From assembly GCA_963210315.1 (NCBI GenBank), contig OY723242.1:868001-932000 (forward strand): a DNA stretch of 64,000 bases, given 5' to 3'. A program made the translations under genes and the position numbers. Shown piece after piece: positions 28,266-39,012 of the stretch. Below the pieces are notes generated by a model that saw only the letters and a program-made list of their open reading frames with translations, had not been told where the DNA came from and searched no databases. The stretch comes from Rhynchopus euleeides. Lineage: Eukaryota; Euglenozoa; Diplonemea; Diplonemida; Diplonemidae. Position 1 is the first letter of the stretch. Each line of letters begins with the position of its first letter.

Positions 28266-29753
28266 CCTTCAGCGCGATATGTTTCATCGCCCATTTAATT
28301 TTTTTTTGCTGCTGCCCCGTTGGGTTTTGGGGCGGGCCACACAGGTCAAAGATATATGCCTTGTGGCACACGGGATGTTGCTGTTGCCCCACGGGCAATC
28401 CCACACATCCTGCCCCACGCGTGCTGCCACAGCACACGCCGTTTTGCCTCTGATCAGGCCTGCGTGAAGCTGCTTGTTCAAGACGTCCAGAGTGGGTAGA
28501 GGCCAGTTCTCTGTGCCTTGCTGTTATATGCCTCCTATCCCGGACTCCTCAGTCTTTGCGTTTTTCGTCTAATTTACACAAGCAAGGTGCAGCGGATGAG
28601 GCGCCATCAGTGAGCTTGTTCACTCTCTGAGCTGCGTCTGGCCTTGTCGTGTTTTATGGACTTTGCGTGTTCAAGGGGTTTTCGTTGTTGGCGGGGTGTG
28701 GGAATGCGTTGGACATCTGAGGCAAATAATGCCGTGGTGTCAGTGTGATATGTGGGAAATCGTGTGCGAATGTTCAACGATGTGTTCAAAAAAAAAGAAA
28801 AAAAGAGAACCAGCCGCGAATCACTCAGCAGCGCTTGTCCTGCCCGCCGCCGAACGCAAAACCCAAACACCGCAAGCTCTACAGGAGATGCCAGACTGCA
28901 GCGGCTGCCGGCATTTTTGTTTTTTTTATATTTCCGTTCTTCTTCTCAGTGCATCCCAAACAACAGTGCGAAAAAGAGACATTCATCCCCCCACCCCCAC
29001 CCCCACCCTCCCCGCTGTGGCACACAGCACCTCCCAGGTGGAGCGACATGAACCCAACCCTTCCCGACTTGGCTGCCCCCTCCCCCACCCCACCCCCATT
29101 GCCCTGCACAACGAGCGAAAGGAAATGTCCAACGCTGTGAGCTGCCATCGCACAACCCTGCCATCCATCTCTGGGTTCTCATGTTGCTTACCCCCCCCCC
29201 CCCCAAGCAATGTCAACATCTTGCTTACCCCAACAGTGCCTCAATGCGAGTGTCGAACACAGAAGGGAGGCAGAGGGGCGGGCAGTGATTTAGGGCCGCA
29301 CCGCACCGCACCGCACGGCTCCTTTTATCCGTTTTCAGGCGGTCCTTCCCGGCCTGGCCTGTCACATCTCGCACCTCCCCTCCCCATCCCACTCCCAAGG
29401 AGTGAAGGGAGATCATCGTCGTGCTCCATTCCACTTCTATTTCACTACCCTCCCCATCCCACACCACCGCCCCCCACGACCCACACACACACACCACCCG
29501 GCGCCGCTCTGCAGGAAAAGATACACACCAGAACGGTGGTCAACACACCGTCACTGGGGCACACCAGTTCCCGTTAGCCCCACCCCTCCCACCGGGCGGC
29601 GCTGTGGAGTAGTGCACGCGACACTGCGAGGTAGGGCGCCACACATCTGTGAGTGGCGGTGGTGCGGCTGCATCTGTAAGTAGGGTCTAGAGAGAAGGAA
29701 GGCCGACGTGCTCAGCCAGCGCGCGTGGCTGAAAGGGTGCCCAGGACACAAAG
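28266..29753. other. Intergenic region, no recognised gene
   Basis: ORFs are short and Pro/Ser-rich on both strands. The stretch contains A-rich and C-rich runs (29191-29203) and one family-2 poly-C repeat (29399-29455), ~300 bases upstream of the kinase start. Confidence 0.5.
29399..29455 (+). repeat. Family 2 poly-C-type repeat, copy 2
   Basis: GGAGTGAAGGGAGATCATCG followed by GTGCTCCATTCCACTTC, TATTTCACTACC and a C-rich tail. Confidence 0.65.
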
Positions 29754-32700
29754 ATGCCTGGGGCAGATGGGAAGGAGGTTCGGCAGAAGGAGAAGGAGAG
29801 CCGAGAAGACAGACGCAAAGCCGAGAAGGAGAGAAAGGAAAAGCTGCTCGAGATGCTGAAGCGTGAAATAGAGGGGATCTCTGACAGGTGGCGTGTGACA
29901 ACCTACCTCAGTGGCGGCAGCTATGGCGAGGTGTGCGGTGCGGTTGACACGATGACGAGTATGTTTTGAATGCCTTGATCTCTTGCGGTCTGCATGTTAG
30001 AGCATCACCACCCAAGGGTGAAGGTGTCAACCAAGTGGTCAGCACCAGGGAGGCGGCACACAATGGAAGCATTAGCGCCCTGTTGCTTCTCTTTTGGGGA
30101 TGGAAGGTTCAATTTGGATCGGCAGGAGAGCGACTGACTGAGAGAAATCGTCACCGCCGGCTCCCATCGATGCCTAAAAAATAATTGTGCAATACCATAA
30201 CCAGGCGTGTATCTATTTCACGGAATGAAAATAGGAATTTGGGGAAAAAATATTTTTTTGCACTTTTTTCCTTTGGATTTTATTGTGACCCTACTTGGTA
30301 TTGGCAGAAAATTTTTATGTTCCCGGTCTTGGATGTGCTCAAACATTCAAAAGAACACATTTTCCGTGGCCAAAATTTTTTTTGCACCCGGAGGTGGGGA
30401 TGGGGGTGGTGGTCACTACTTTTTTGCACCATTTTTCTTTGGGTTTTCAGCAGAATTCTTCTATGTTCCCGGTCTTGGATGTGCTCAAACAGTCAAAAGA
30501 ACACATTTTCCGGGTGCAAAAAAATGTTGCACCTGGGGGGTGGAGAGGGGGGTCGGAGGGCGGTGGTGTGAGAGGCTTGCTCTCGAGCTCAAACCAACAG
30601 ATGTTCACTACCGTGGCCTCCGGCGGCTGGGGGGCTCCGCCCCCCAGACCCCCCTGTGGCGTGTCTTTGCGCGACAATTTATCGTCCCCCCATGCGACAT
30701 GTGCTATCTGTCAGTTGTGTTGTACTTGAGCGTATGCGACTATGGAGCCAGGCCAACAGACGTTCGCTACCGTGGCCTCCGGCGGCTGGGGGGCTCCGCC
30801 CCACACACCCCCCTGTGGCATGTGCCTGGTCTTGGAGCCAAGTCCTTGCGCGTACGGGGCTGCGGCATGTCGGTTCCAGCACCCTCGCGGAAGGCTGGGC
30901 CCGAGCACTGATCTCTAAGAGACGAACCACCTTGCGAATGCGATCGGGTTTGCGGGCTTGCGGCCATGACATCTCGAAAGGGTCGTCATGTTTCGGGTTC
31001 GACTTGGTGGGCATCCGTGGCATGCAAGAGATGGCACACCAGGAGCCACGCAGCACCAGGTCGACCTGGATCTGATCGAGCTCAGGGGGAAGGAAGCACA
31101 GTCACCAAAGTGATATCACCGCCGGCCTCAACCACCAAACTGCAACCGCAGAAGTTCCGCTATTCTCACAAGGGAAGGCGCCCTGGGATGTAGCAGTGAT
31201 TTGTGTGCAGCGCCATCAAGTGACACTGACCGCCTTGAACAGAGAGGTAGTGTACAGATGGCGATCAGTGAGAGGGCGTGCTGTGTCCTCCCACTTCCCC
31301 ATCTACCTCCATTCGTTCACCGTTGTTGATAGCGATTTTTTCGCCATTTTTTCGAATCGTATGCATCGGTCAGGCCGAGTGAATCAAAATAGCGCAAAAA
31401 TCACACCAAAATCTGTGTCTGAGGCACAGAAATCGTGCAAAAAAGCACCCAAAAAAAGTGCAAAAAACCCAAAATAGGATTTCGAAAATTGGCCAAAATA
31501 CCCCCAAAATAGAGCCACACCTGACCATAACAGCTCAACTTCATTTCTCCCCCCCCCCCCATTCTGTTGTCAACTGGCGACAGTCCATATTCCTGGAACT
31601 CTCTGCGCCATGGCAAATACGAGCTCTGAATAAGCAACGTAATCTCAACCAGGGTGCTGGGCTCTCCCTGCAGGGTTCACCTTTCGACACCCACCTGTTG
31701 CTGCTGCTTTTCTCCTGCTCCGACCCTCCTGCTGCCACCCACAGACCAAAAGGTTGCGATTAAGCGGGTGCATAAGGCGAAGGCCGGGACCGAGGGGAGC
31801 GTGACGATTCTCAACGACGCATTCCTCGCGAAGCGCGTGTTCCGCGAGATCAAGCTTCTGTCCCACTTCAACCACGAGAATATCCTTGGGCTCATATCGG
31901 TGATGTCGCAGCCCGAATATCCCGAGCCGCTGGAGAAGCTGTACATGGTGATGGAGTGCATGGACACCGATCTCTCCCAGATTATCCGTGACACGAGCGT
32001 CAACATCACAAACGACCATATCCAGTACTTCATGTTTCAAATATTCCACGGCCTGAAGTGCCTTCATGACGCCAAAGTCATCCACAGGTATGGTGCAGGA
32101 ATGGTGTTCATCATGGGCATTGCAGAGTCGTGATGTGTGAACTATGAGCTGGCGTGGGAGGGGTACCGCCCGAATCAATCTGTTGCACTAATGCAGCACT
32201 ATTGCAGCACGTTGCTTCGCAACTTTACATGCCGTGAATGTGTGGGTGGGGAGGGGAGCAATGACAGCCTCACCAAAGAATCAGTTTGGGGCAAGTGTGC
32301 TCAGTGTGAGTTGCGACCCTGCCTGTTTGGCTTCTGACGTACAGTTAACACCCCCCCTTGCACTCTCGACAATCAAACTGCTCCCCCCCCGCTCCTTTGC
32401 AGGGATCTGCACCCCGGCAACATTCTCCTGAACACGGAGAACGACATCAAGATCTGTGACTTCAACCTTGCAAAGGAGGACAACGAAGGCCAAAGCAGCA
32501 CCGATTACGTGACCTACCGGTGGTACCGCGCCCCGGAGCTCGTGATGCAGTGGCAGAAGTACGACAAGAAGATCGACCTCTGGTCTGCCGGGTGCATCAT
32601 GTGCGAGCTGTTCAACCGCCGCCCTCTGTTCCCTGGGACGACGTTCTACAACCAGCTGAACAAGATCATCGAAATCCTGGGCACGCCTTCTGAAGAGGAT

Positions 32701-33565
32701 GTCGGGCACATCGGGTCCGACTCTGCACGGCAGTACCTGTTCAGGGAGCTTCGTGGGATACCCGCTGCGCGTTGGGACCGTATCATTCGCACCAACCAGC
32801 CCAACGCCCTGAACCTGATCTCGAAGCTTCTCGTCTTCAGCCCCGACAAGCGCTACGACGTGGAGCAGGCGCTGCGGCATAACTTCTTCAAGGAGCCCAC
32901 ATGCCTGTTCGACGAAGCGGAGATGGTATGATCGCAGTGGAATGCCCGCAGAGCGTCCACCTGCATAACAAATGAATTGTGTGGGTCGACTCTGTTGTCC
33001 CTTTTGTCTTCCACGCCACCGCCACCGCCAACCGTGGTGCGGGGGTTCCTGGGGGGCGGAGCAGGGGTGAGGGCGGGGAGGGGGGCAGGAGGCAGAACGC
33101 CCCAAATTTCTAGCATGCTCGGAGTTGCTCTGTTTTTTGTGACGGGGAGCCAGAATGACACCTCCTCCATACACCCCTCATCACGCAACACACACACGCA
33201 CCCCTTTTTTTGCATTTTCTGCGCAGGAATGCATCCCTGCTGTTGAGCGCTTCTCCTTCGATGACACATTGAAGACCGCTGACGAGATCAAGGGTGCCCT
33301 CAGCCAGTACATCCTCCGTGTCCAGGAGCGGTTTTCGATGCAGGAGGCGACGGACCCAGAGATCTCGCCTACACTCTCCGCCCACGAGGCTCCGTGCCAC
33401 AGGAGCAAGGTTGCGAACAACTCGTTCTGCGACGACATGTCGAAGAAGTACTTCTCCCGCACCAACAGCGACTTCGTCCTGGAGGACATGCAGCAGGCAG
33501 AGCAAGAACAGTTCGAAGAGGAACGACGGGAGGCCGAGCGGCTACACGAGCAGCAGTATAGGTGA
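29754..33565 (+). CDS. MAP kinase (four exons) with variant catalytic motifs
   Basis: Exons are 29754-29958, 31745-32087, 32403-32925 and 33227-33565. All introns are GT-AG, the phases match, and the total is 469 codons plus stop. A charged coiled-coil-like N-terminus (~1-42) is followed by the kinase domain: Gly loop GGSYGEV (54-60), VAIK with K75, catalytic loop HRDLHPGN (182-189; His in place of the usual Lys), DFN in place of DFG (202-204), and activation-loop TDY (216-218) followed by VTYRWYRAPE. TxY plus this tail is the MAPK signature. Exon 4 adds a ~110-residue C-terminal extension ending in a Glu/Arg-rich helix. TATAG|GTGAGG at the end of exon 4 could also be a donor to a further exon I did not find. 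The protein probably acts in a phosphorelay; its activity with the DFN and HRDLHP changes is uncertain. Confidence 0.88.
30254..30544 (+). repeat. Two diverged tandem copies inside MAPK intron 1
   Basis: TATGTTCCCGGTCTTGGATG and the following AAAAGAACACATTTTCCG occur at about 30316-30368 and 30460-30512, each inside a ~130-base unit bounded by TTTTTGCACC. Non-coding intron sequence. Confidence 0.75.
30583..30835 (+). repeat. Dispersed GC-hairpin repeat, copy 3 (paired cores, in MAPK intron 1)
   Basis: Cores with GTGGCCTCCGGCGGCTGGGG lie at about 30613-30653 and 30771-30813. The whole unit lies within intron 1 in the sense orientation. Confidence 0.75.
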
Positions 33566-34446
33566 GGCCGGGCCGAGCTGGGATGGGGTGGGGGAGTGGG
33601 GGGGGGTGAGGATGAGAGAGGGGAAGAGGAGGAAGAGGATGAGGATGATTGCATGGGATGGAAGAGAGGAGCAGATTTGTTAATAAAAGGCAGCGCAGTC
33701 ACATTCGCACACACATGTGTCTGTGTGTGTGTGCCCCGTTCTGTTTTGCTGTGTGCCGTGTGCCGTGTGTGTGTGTGACTCCAGCCAAAAGTGTGTCGGT
33801 GCAGGACCCAGGCCCGTATCCCCACCTCCACCCCCCCCCCCACCCCGCACTCCGCCTACCCCCTCCCTCGATTTATCACGATGGATCAAGGGTGCATGCA
33901 TTGTGTGTGTCATTAGTGTGTCCAGACAATCAGGCCCCCCGCCAAGACAAGCCGCTTTTTTCGTCTTGCTCATATCTGACCCATGCGGCAGGTTTGGAGG
34001 AGATGCTTTGATGTCTGCTATGTGTGACCTGGGGACTGTGTGTACCCCCCCTCCCTCGCGTGACCCTCACCACCCAGGGCAAAAAAGAGAAAATGCCCAC
34101 ACCTTTGATGCCCTGAAAAGGCCGATATACGTAGTTCTGACGAAATTTTTACGTAGTTCCTCGAAGATTTTCAGGGACACCATTGTCACCAACAACGCAG
34201 TCCCGGGTGCTGGGATTAGAGGTGTCGCTGGATGAGAGCCCCTTCCGCTTGTGCTTTCTTTTGAAAGTTTCGCGTTGCAAACAAGAAAGTAAGAGGGGGG
34301 GTGGGGGAGTGGAAGGAGTGCACCTGCGTTCCAACAAATAATTTATGAGCTGTGGCAGGCTTTTTGTTCGCCCCGTCAATTTTTTTTGGCAGTTGCAGCC
34401 CGAGCTTCCTCCGACCCCCACAGCACTGGATCTCAGACGCAACCCT

Positions 34447-34509
34447 GCCTAACGTGAGTGAAGGGAGAGCATCCTTGCGCTTCCTTCTACTTCTATTTCA
34501 ATACCCCCC
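34447..34509 (+). repeat. Family 2 poly-C-type repeat, copy 3
   Basis: CCTAACGTGAGTGAAGGG, then TTCCTTCTACTTCTATTTCA and a C-rich tail. The preceding CTGGATCTCAGACGCAA also matches sequence upstream of copy 1. Confidence 0.7.
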
Positions 34510-35162
34510 ACCCCTCCCCCCCCTCTGGCCATTTTATTTTGCTGGGGAGCGAAGACCCCCCTGTCTCTCTTCCCCCCCTTCCTCCCCACCTCACTCCACT
34601 CCACCCCCTCCCCCCCCCCCCCCCACCCCATCCCCAAGAATCAGATCTGGCTGCTGGCCCACGAGTGTATGTCTGGGTGACGCACATCGGATGCGCACTT
34701 GGTGGGGAGTGGTGGAGTGGAGAGCCCATGTGTCCATGGGGGCACACAGTGTGGCAGTGTGGTGTGGAGCGAAGGGGCGCTCCTTCCTCCTCGATGGGGG
34801 TCTTCACTACCGGGAAAGTTTTCGGCAAAGGTTTTTCGGCGGCTAGTTTCACCAAAATGTAAGGGGAAATTCATCGAAAAATCACCGTTTTCAGCCCCGT
34901 CGCAAAGGCCCCTGATGTGATCTTAATTAGGCTTTCTTGCTTGGTCAGAGGGGAGAGGAGGCAGTGGTGGTGGTGGTGGTCTGAGCCATCGGGCATCAGA
35001 GGCAGGATTGGGGAGGAAAAGATTTGGGGTTCGTCAGTTTAGGGTGGGTGTTCCGGTGTTTCGACAGATATATCCCTCAAAGCCTTCCCGATTTTAGAGG
35101 AAGGGGGGAAGGGGGGGAAGTGTTTTTCTCCCCCCCCCCCCCCCTCCCCCAAGTGTTTCGAT

Positions 35163-35212
35163 CCCTTCTTGTGCTCCCTTCTACCTCTATTTCACTACCC
35201 CCCCCCCCCCAG
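35163..35212 (+). repeat. Family 2 poly-C-type repeat, copy 4 (ends in AG)
   Basis: TTGTGCTCCCTTCTACCTC, TATTTCACTA and a C tract followed by AG. The flanking phrase GTGTTTCGATCCC occurs on both sides (35152 and 35213), as if it were a target duplication. Confidence 0.7.
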
Positions 35213-35337
35213 TGTTTCGATCCCAGTGCTGTGTTGGTTTTCTTTTGTTGAAGTGAGGGTGGAGGGTGTGTGTGTGTGTGTTGATCACTTTTTAGGTGGG
35301 TTAACCCTGCACGGGTCCTAGCCCACCCCTGTGTGTG

Positions 35338-35697
35338 TGTGTGTGGTTATAAAGTTTTAAGGCGGTGTCGCCCTGCACGGGCAGTAGCACCTCCCCTTCA
35401 GTATCGCACTCCCGAAGGATTCCCCAACACGACGTGACACCGGTTTCGACGCGTACTCTTCGTACCCCTCCCCCCGGCCGCGTCTCTTCAGCGAAGAACC
35501 GGGGATAATCGGACCAGGGCTAGCTAAACCCTGGTGGTGTCACGGGTGGGGTTGGAGAGGGAGAAAAAGGAAGAAATGAAGTTGCGAAAGAGTCAAACAC
35601 TGACACGTGAAATCAATAAAAAGGGTGGTATATATCGCCCCCTTGCTGCGACGTAGACACTAAATAGTCAGGCCGCTTCAAGAGTCTTGAGGGCTTG
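35338..35697 (+). repeat. LTR-like direct repeat, copy 1
   Basis: Starts GTGTGGTTATAAAG and ends GAGTCTTGAGGGCTTG. Nearly identical to 36137-36494. Confidence 0.85.
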
Positions 35698-36136
35698 AAG
35701 GAAGAAGCAGGTTGCTGATGAGTCTCAGGAGCAGGCACCTTTTGTCCGCCCACATGACCTTCGCCCGAAGGCGAACCTCGTCCAGCTTGGCTCGATCGCC
35801 ACAGAGAAGGGGATCATTCTCCACTGTGGCGAACATCTTAAAAACCGAGGGTGCAGAGGTGGGGCAGCCCGCTGGTGCGACAGCAGACCGCCCCCGGATA
35901 GCTATAACTAGTGCATAGGAAGAATACGACGGCACACGCAACAGATGCCGAAGGCACAACGGCGGGTCACTTTTAACCACCAGAGGAGTGGCACTCCCGA
36001 GGGGTGGGGTAGGGGGGAAGTCACAACACTTTCGAAGGAAGAAAAGGGGCAAATGGGATGTTTTGTGCAAGGTAGAAAGGAAGTCACAACATGAGGCAGG
36101 GGGGTTTGCTCATCAGGCCTGGGGGAATAGAGGGTT

Positions 36137-36491
36137 TGTGTGTGGTTATAAAGTTTTAAGGCGGTGTCGCCCTGCACGGGCAGTAGCACCTCCCCTTCAG
36201 TATCGCACTCCCGAAGGATTCCCCAACACGACGTGACACCGGTTTCGACGCGTACTCTTCGTACCCCTCCCCCCGGCCGCGTCTCTTCAGCGAAGAACCG
36301 GGGATAATCGGACCAGGGCTAGCTAAACCCTGGTGGTGTCACGGGTGGGGTTGGAGAGGGAGAAAAGGAAGAAATGAAGTTGCGAAAAAGTCAAACACTG
36401 ACACGTGAAATCAATAAAAAAGCGGTATATATCGCCCCCTTGCTGCGACAAAGACACTAAATAGTCAGGCCGCTCCAAGAGTCTTGAGGGC

Positions 36492-36494
<3 letters not shown>
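36137..36494 (+). repeat. LTR-like direct repeat, copy 2
   Basis: Matches copy 1 with a few substitutions and one- to two-base indels in A runs. It runs into a (GT)n tract at 36495-36528. Confidence 0.85.

Positions 36495-36528
<34 letters not shown>
36495..36528. repeat. (GT)n microsatellite
   Basis: About 16 uninterrupted GT dinucleotides. Confidence 0.9.
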
Positions 36529-36530
<2 letters not shown>

Positions 36531-36617
36531 GGGTGGGGCTGATCCGGTTTCCCGCAGCAGCATGCAGGCCCATACTCTCCTGGTGTGAAGGGGCACAACC
36601 GGCCTGCATCCGGGAAA

Positions 36618-36939
36618 CACGGTGGCCTGGTCAGACCCTGACCAGGTCAAAACCTGGTCAAATCTTGACCAGGTCATACCTGGTCATTGACCAGGTATGA
36701 CCTGGTCATGACCATGTCATACCTGGTCATGACCAGGTCATTTTCACCCATTTTAACCGGGGGAACATGTTGAGTGGCCAAGCAGGGGGAACAATTCGCA
36801 TATTCCGGACTCTCTCCGGCCGTTGTGGAAAGTATGGGTCAAAAGGGTTCAACCATACCCCGAGTCGAGAAAGAAGTCGAAGCTTGAATCATGTTGGACA
36901 CAAGGGGAAAGTGGTCAAAATTGGCCCAAAATTACCAAT
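36618..36939 (+). repeat. Left TIR of the CACTA-like element
   Basis: Roughly 130 bases of CCTGGTCA/TGACCAGG arrays, then ~190 bases well matched, inverted, at 38678-38870. Confidence 0.85.
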
Positions 36940-37760
36940 AAAATATGCTGCAGTGCAGGGGGGTGGCGGGGGAGGGGAGGGTGGGGTCGGTGACGAAACT
37001 TCATGATCAGCAGCTTTCTGCCTTCTTCCGATTCTTCCGCTTCTTCACATTCTTCTCCTTCTTCCTCTTCTTCGGGATCTTCGTTGTCGTCGTCGGCTTC
37101 ACAGGCCAGTGCTGCCTTGCCTAACACGCCGTCCTTCGCATCCTGGGTGTGGATTGGCGGCTGCTTGTCGCAGAGGCAAATACGGAGACCACCGCGTGTT
37201 GCAGGCAGCATCGCCAGTCAGTAACCAGCCATCGGAACACTTGCCGAGCGAATCGATCGGGCCGACAGGGGTTACCCGACTGCTACCGAGAGTCCTGAGA
37301 CGGTGCCGAAACGAATCGAAGTTTTTCATCCATACGGGACCCGCTGTCATGCACTTCCCGCACAACGATATGACATTGTATTGCAAAAGGGTACACGAAA
37401 ATTCTTGCGGGGTCGTTGCCGAAACTGGCGCGGGGGCATAGGTTGCCAGCTCGAACACCATCAGGTCCCTCTCCCGGAAACGAGCAGATGTTGTCCTGGC
37501 CCGCAATTTCCTCTCCCCATTCTCCCTCTCGAACGCTTCGTCGGAGAGAGCAAATAGGTGGCAGTTCTGAGGATCCTGAGGGTCCTGAGGCATTCAAGGC
37601 AGGGTACTCCCTTCTCCATTCTTTTACACTCTTTGGGGGTCTTCGCTGAGTCGTTATCCTTCGTCAATCTTCGTCAGTTTTCAGCCAATTCAACAGGAAA
37701 GGCACCAAAATGCACTGACGATTACCCCGTAGCGAAGACCCCCTTTGAAAAGTGTCACAA

Positions 37761-38550
37761 TCAGATGTGGTCAACCGTTACGGCACTGCCGATGGGACTC
37801 TCGTCCTCCTCGTCCTCGCTTGCATCGGGATGCTCGGGTCCAGCGGGTCCAGCGGGGTCAGCATCCTTGTCGTTGTCACTCACGGCGACGTTGAGGCACG
37901 CCCACTGGTCGGGCTTCTTTGTCACCACCGCCTGCCTCATCGCCGCGTTCACCAACTGGATGTCGATGGTCACGACACCCTGCCCCTGCGTTGCCTGTGG
38001 CGTTGCCCCCACCGCCACAATGAACGTTCGGGCGTGCAGACCATTCGGAACCTCGCTCTTGTAGGGCAGGTCCCTCATGACCGTGACAGTCATGACCGAT
38101 CCGTCGTTCGGGATCAGTTGTTTATCAGCTGCCTTCGAAGAAGTACTGCCCACCGCGCTCTGAGCGGTGGGCAGCCTCTTCATATCGGTTCCCAGCACCT
38201 CATCCGAGCACCCCGCTTCCGTCAGCACCTCGTACTCGGACGAGTTCTTGTCGGCGCTCGTGAGGCGCTTCATGCCGCCTCCGACGCGTGTTGGCAGAGA
38301 CACGCATGGAGTAGACTGCGGGCAGTGTCTTAGCCTTGTTCTTGTCGGCCTCTTCACTCTGTGTCAGCTTCCTGCCCCACTCCTTGTCAGTGGGTGGTGC
38401 GATGGCTTTTCAAACAGCGCCGCGAGGCTGCTGTGAAACAGCTCGCCGCCCTTCCGCTTTTCAATGTAAAGCTTGACGAAGGAGAGCAGGGTGTTGGGCC
38501 CTGCGTCCTTCTCCTCCACACCACCCTTGGCGGCCCTTCGACGCCTTCTG
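37761..38550 (-). pseudogene. Degenerate coding region inside the CACTA-like element
   Basis: From the ATG at 38273 the frame runs to 37761 (~171 codons), with protein-like stretches (VMTVTVMRDLPYKSEVPNG, DIQLVNAAMRQAVV) and an acidic end (DASEDEEDE). Upstream, another frame near 38400-38550 contains FVKLYIEKRKGGELFHSSL, which should lie in the same protein but is out of phase. No family recognised. Confidence 0.4.
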
Positions 38551-38677
38551 CGTGGCCTGGGATGATGCAGACCTCCTCGACACTTTTTTGGGATACCACC
38601 AGGGGGAGGGACCCGGTGTGAGGCACTTGAGTGCGTCCAGGTGGGCAGGGAACCTGGGCAGGGGGCCTCATTTTTTT

Positions 38678-39012
38678 TGGTAATTTTGGGCCAATTTTGA
38701 CCATTTTCCCCTTGTGTCCAACATGATTCAAGCTTCGACTTCTTTCTTCTCGACTCGGGGTATGGTTGAACCCTTTTGACCCATACTTTCCACAACGGCC
38801 GGAGAGAGTCCGGAATATGCGAATTGTTCCCCCTGCTTGGCCACTCAACATGTTCCCCCCGGTTAAAATGGGTGAAAATGACCTGGTCATGACCTGGTAT
38901 GACATGGTCATGACCAGGTCATACCTGGTCATGACCAGGTCAGATTTGGTCATGACCTGGTCAGATTTGGACCTGGTCAAAACCTGGTCAGTCAGCTGAC
39001 CAGGCCACCGTG
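38678..39012 (-). repeat. Right TIR of the CACTA-like element
   Basis: Inverted counterpart of 36618-36939. It ends ..CAGGCCACCGTG. Confidence 0.85.

Larger units (their letters stand above)
33566..35337. other. Region downstream of the kinase gene, no recognised gene
   Basis: Contains GT microsatellites (33715-33780, 35266-35281), poly-C tracts (33832-33843, 34611-34624, 35130-35144, 35199-35210) and two family-2 repeats. The ORFs are short and Pro-rich. Confidence 0.5.
35338..36494 (+). mobile_element. Possible miniature LTR-type (TRIM-like) element
   Basis: Direct repeats of ~358 bp (35338-35697 and 36137-36494) enclose ~440 bp with no coding capacity. Each repeat has TTATAAAG near its start and AATAAA near its end, a possible promoter and poly(A) signal. 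The unit before the second repeat is purine-rich (AGGCAGGGGGG). The ends are obscured by GT microsatellites on both sides, so no target duplication could be read. A simple tandem duplication is an alternative. Confidence 0.45.
36618..39012. mobile_element. CACTA-like DNA transposon, 2,395 bp, degenerate
   Basis: The ends CACGGTGGCCTGGTCAG are inverted and flanked by AAA on each side (3-bp target duplication). The terminal CAC and 3-bp duplication fit the EnSpm/CACTA superfamily. The TIRs are long (36618-36939 and 38678-39012). Their outer parts are arrays of the palindromic CCTGGTCA/TGACCAGG motif, probably transposase binding sites. The interior has only broken reading frames, mainly on the minus strand, and no recognisable transposase. 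Confidence 0.72.

Noticed and set aside
35150-35225. GTGTTTCGATCCC as a tRNA T-arm (B box)
   Set aside because: No A box, acceptor stem or cloverleaf could be drawn on either side. The phrase flanks a poly-C repeat instead.
36402-36420. AATAAA-type signals as a host gene terminator
   Set aside because: Both copies are inside the LTR-like direct repeats and no host gene ends there.
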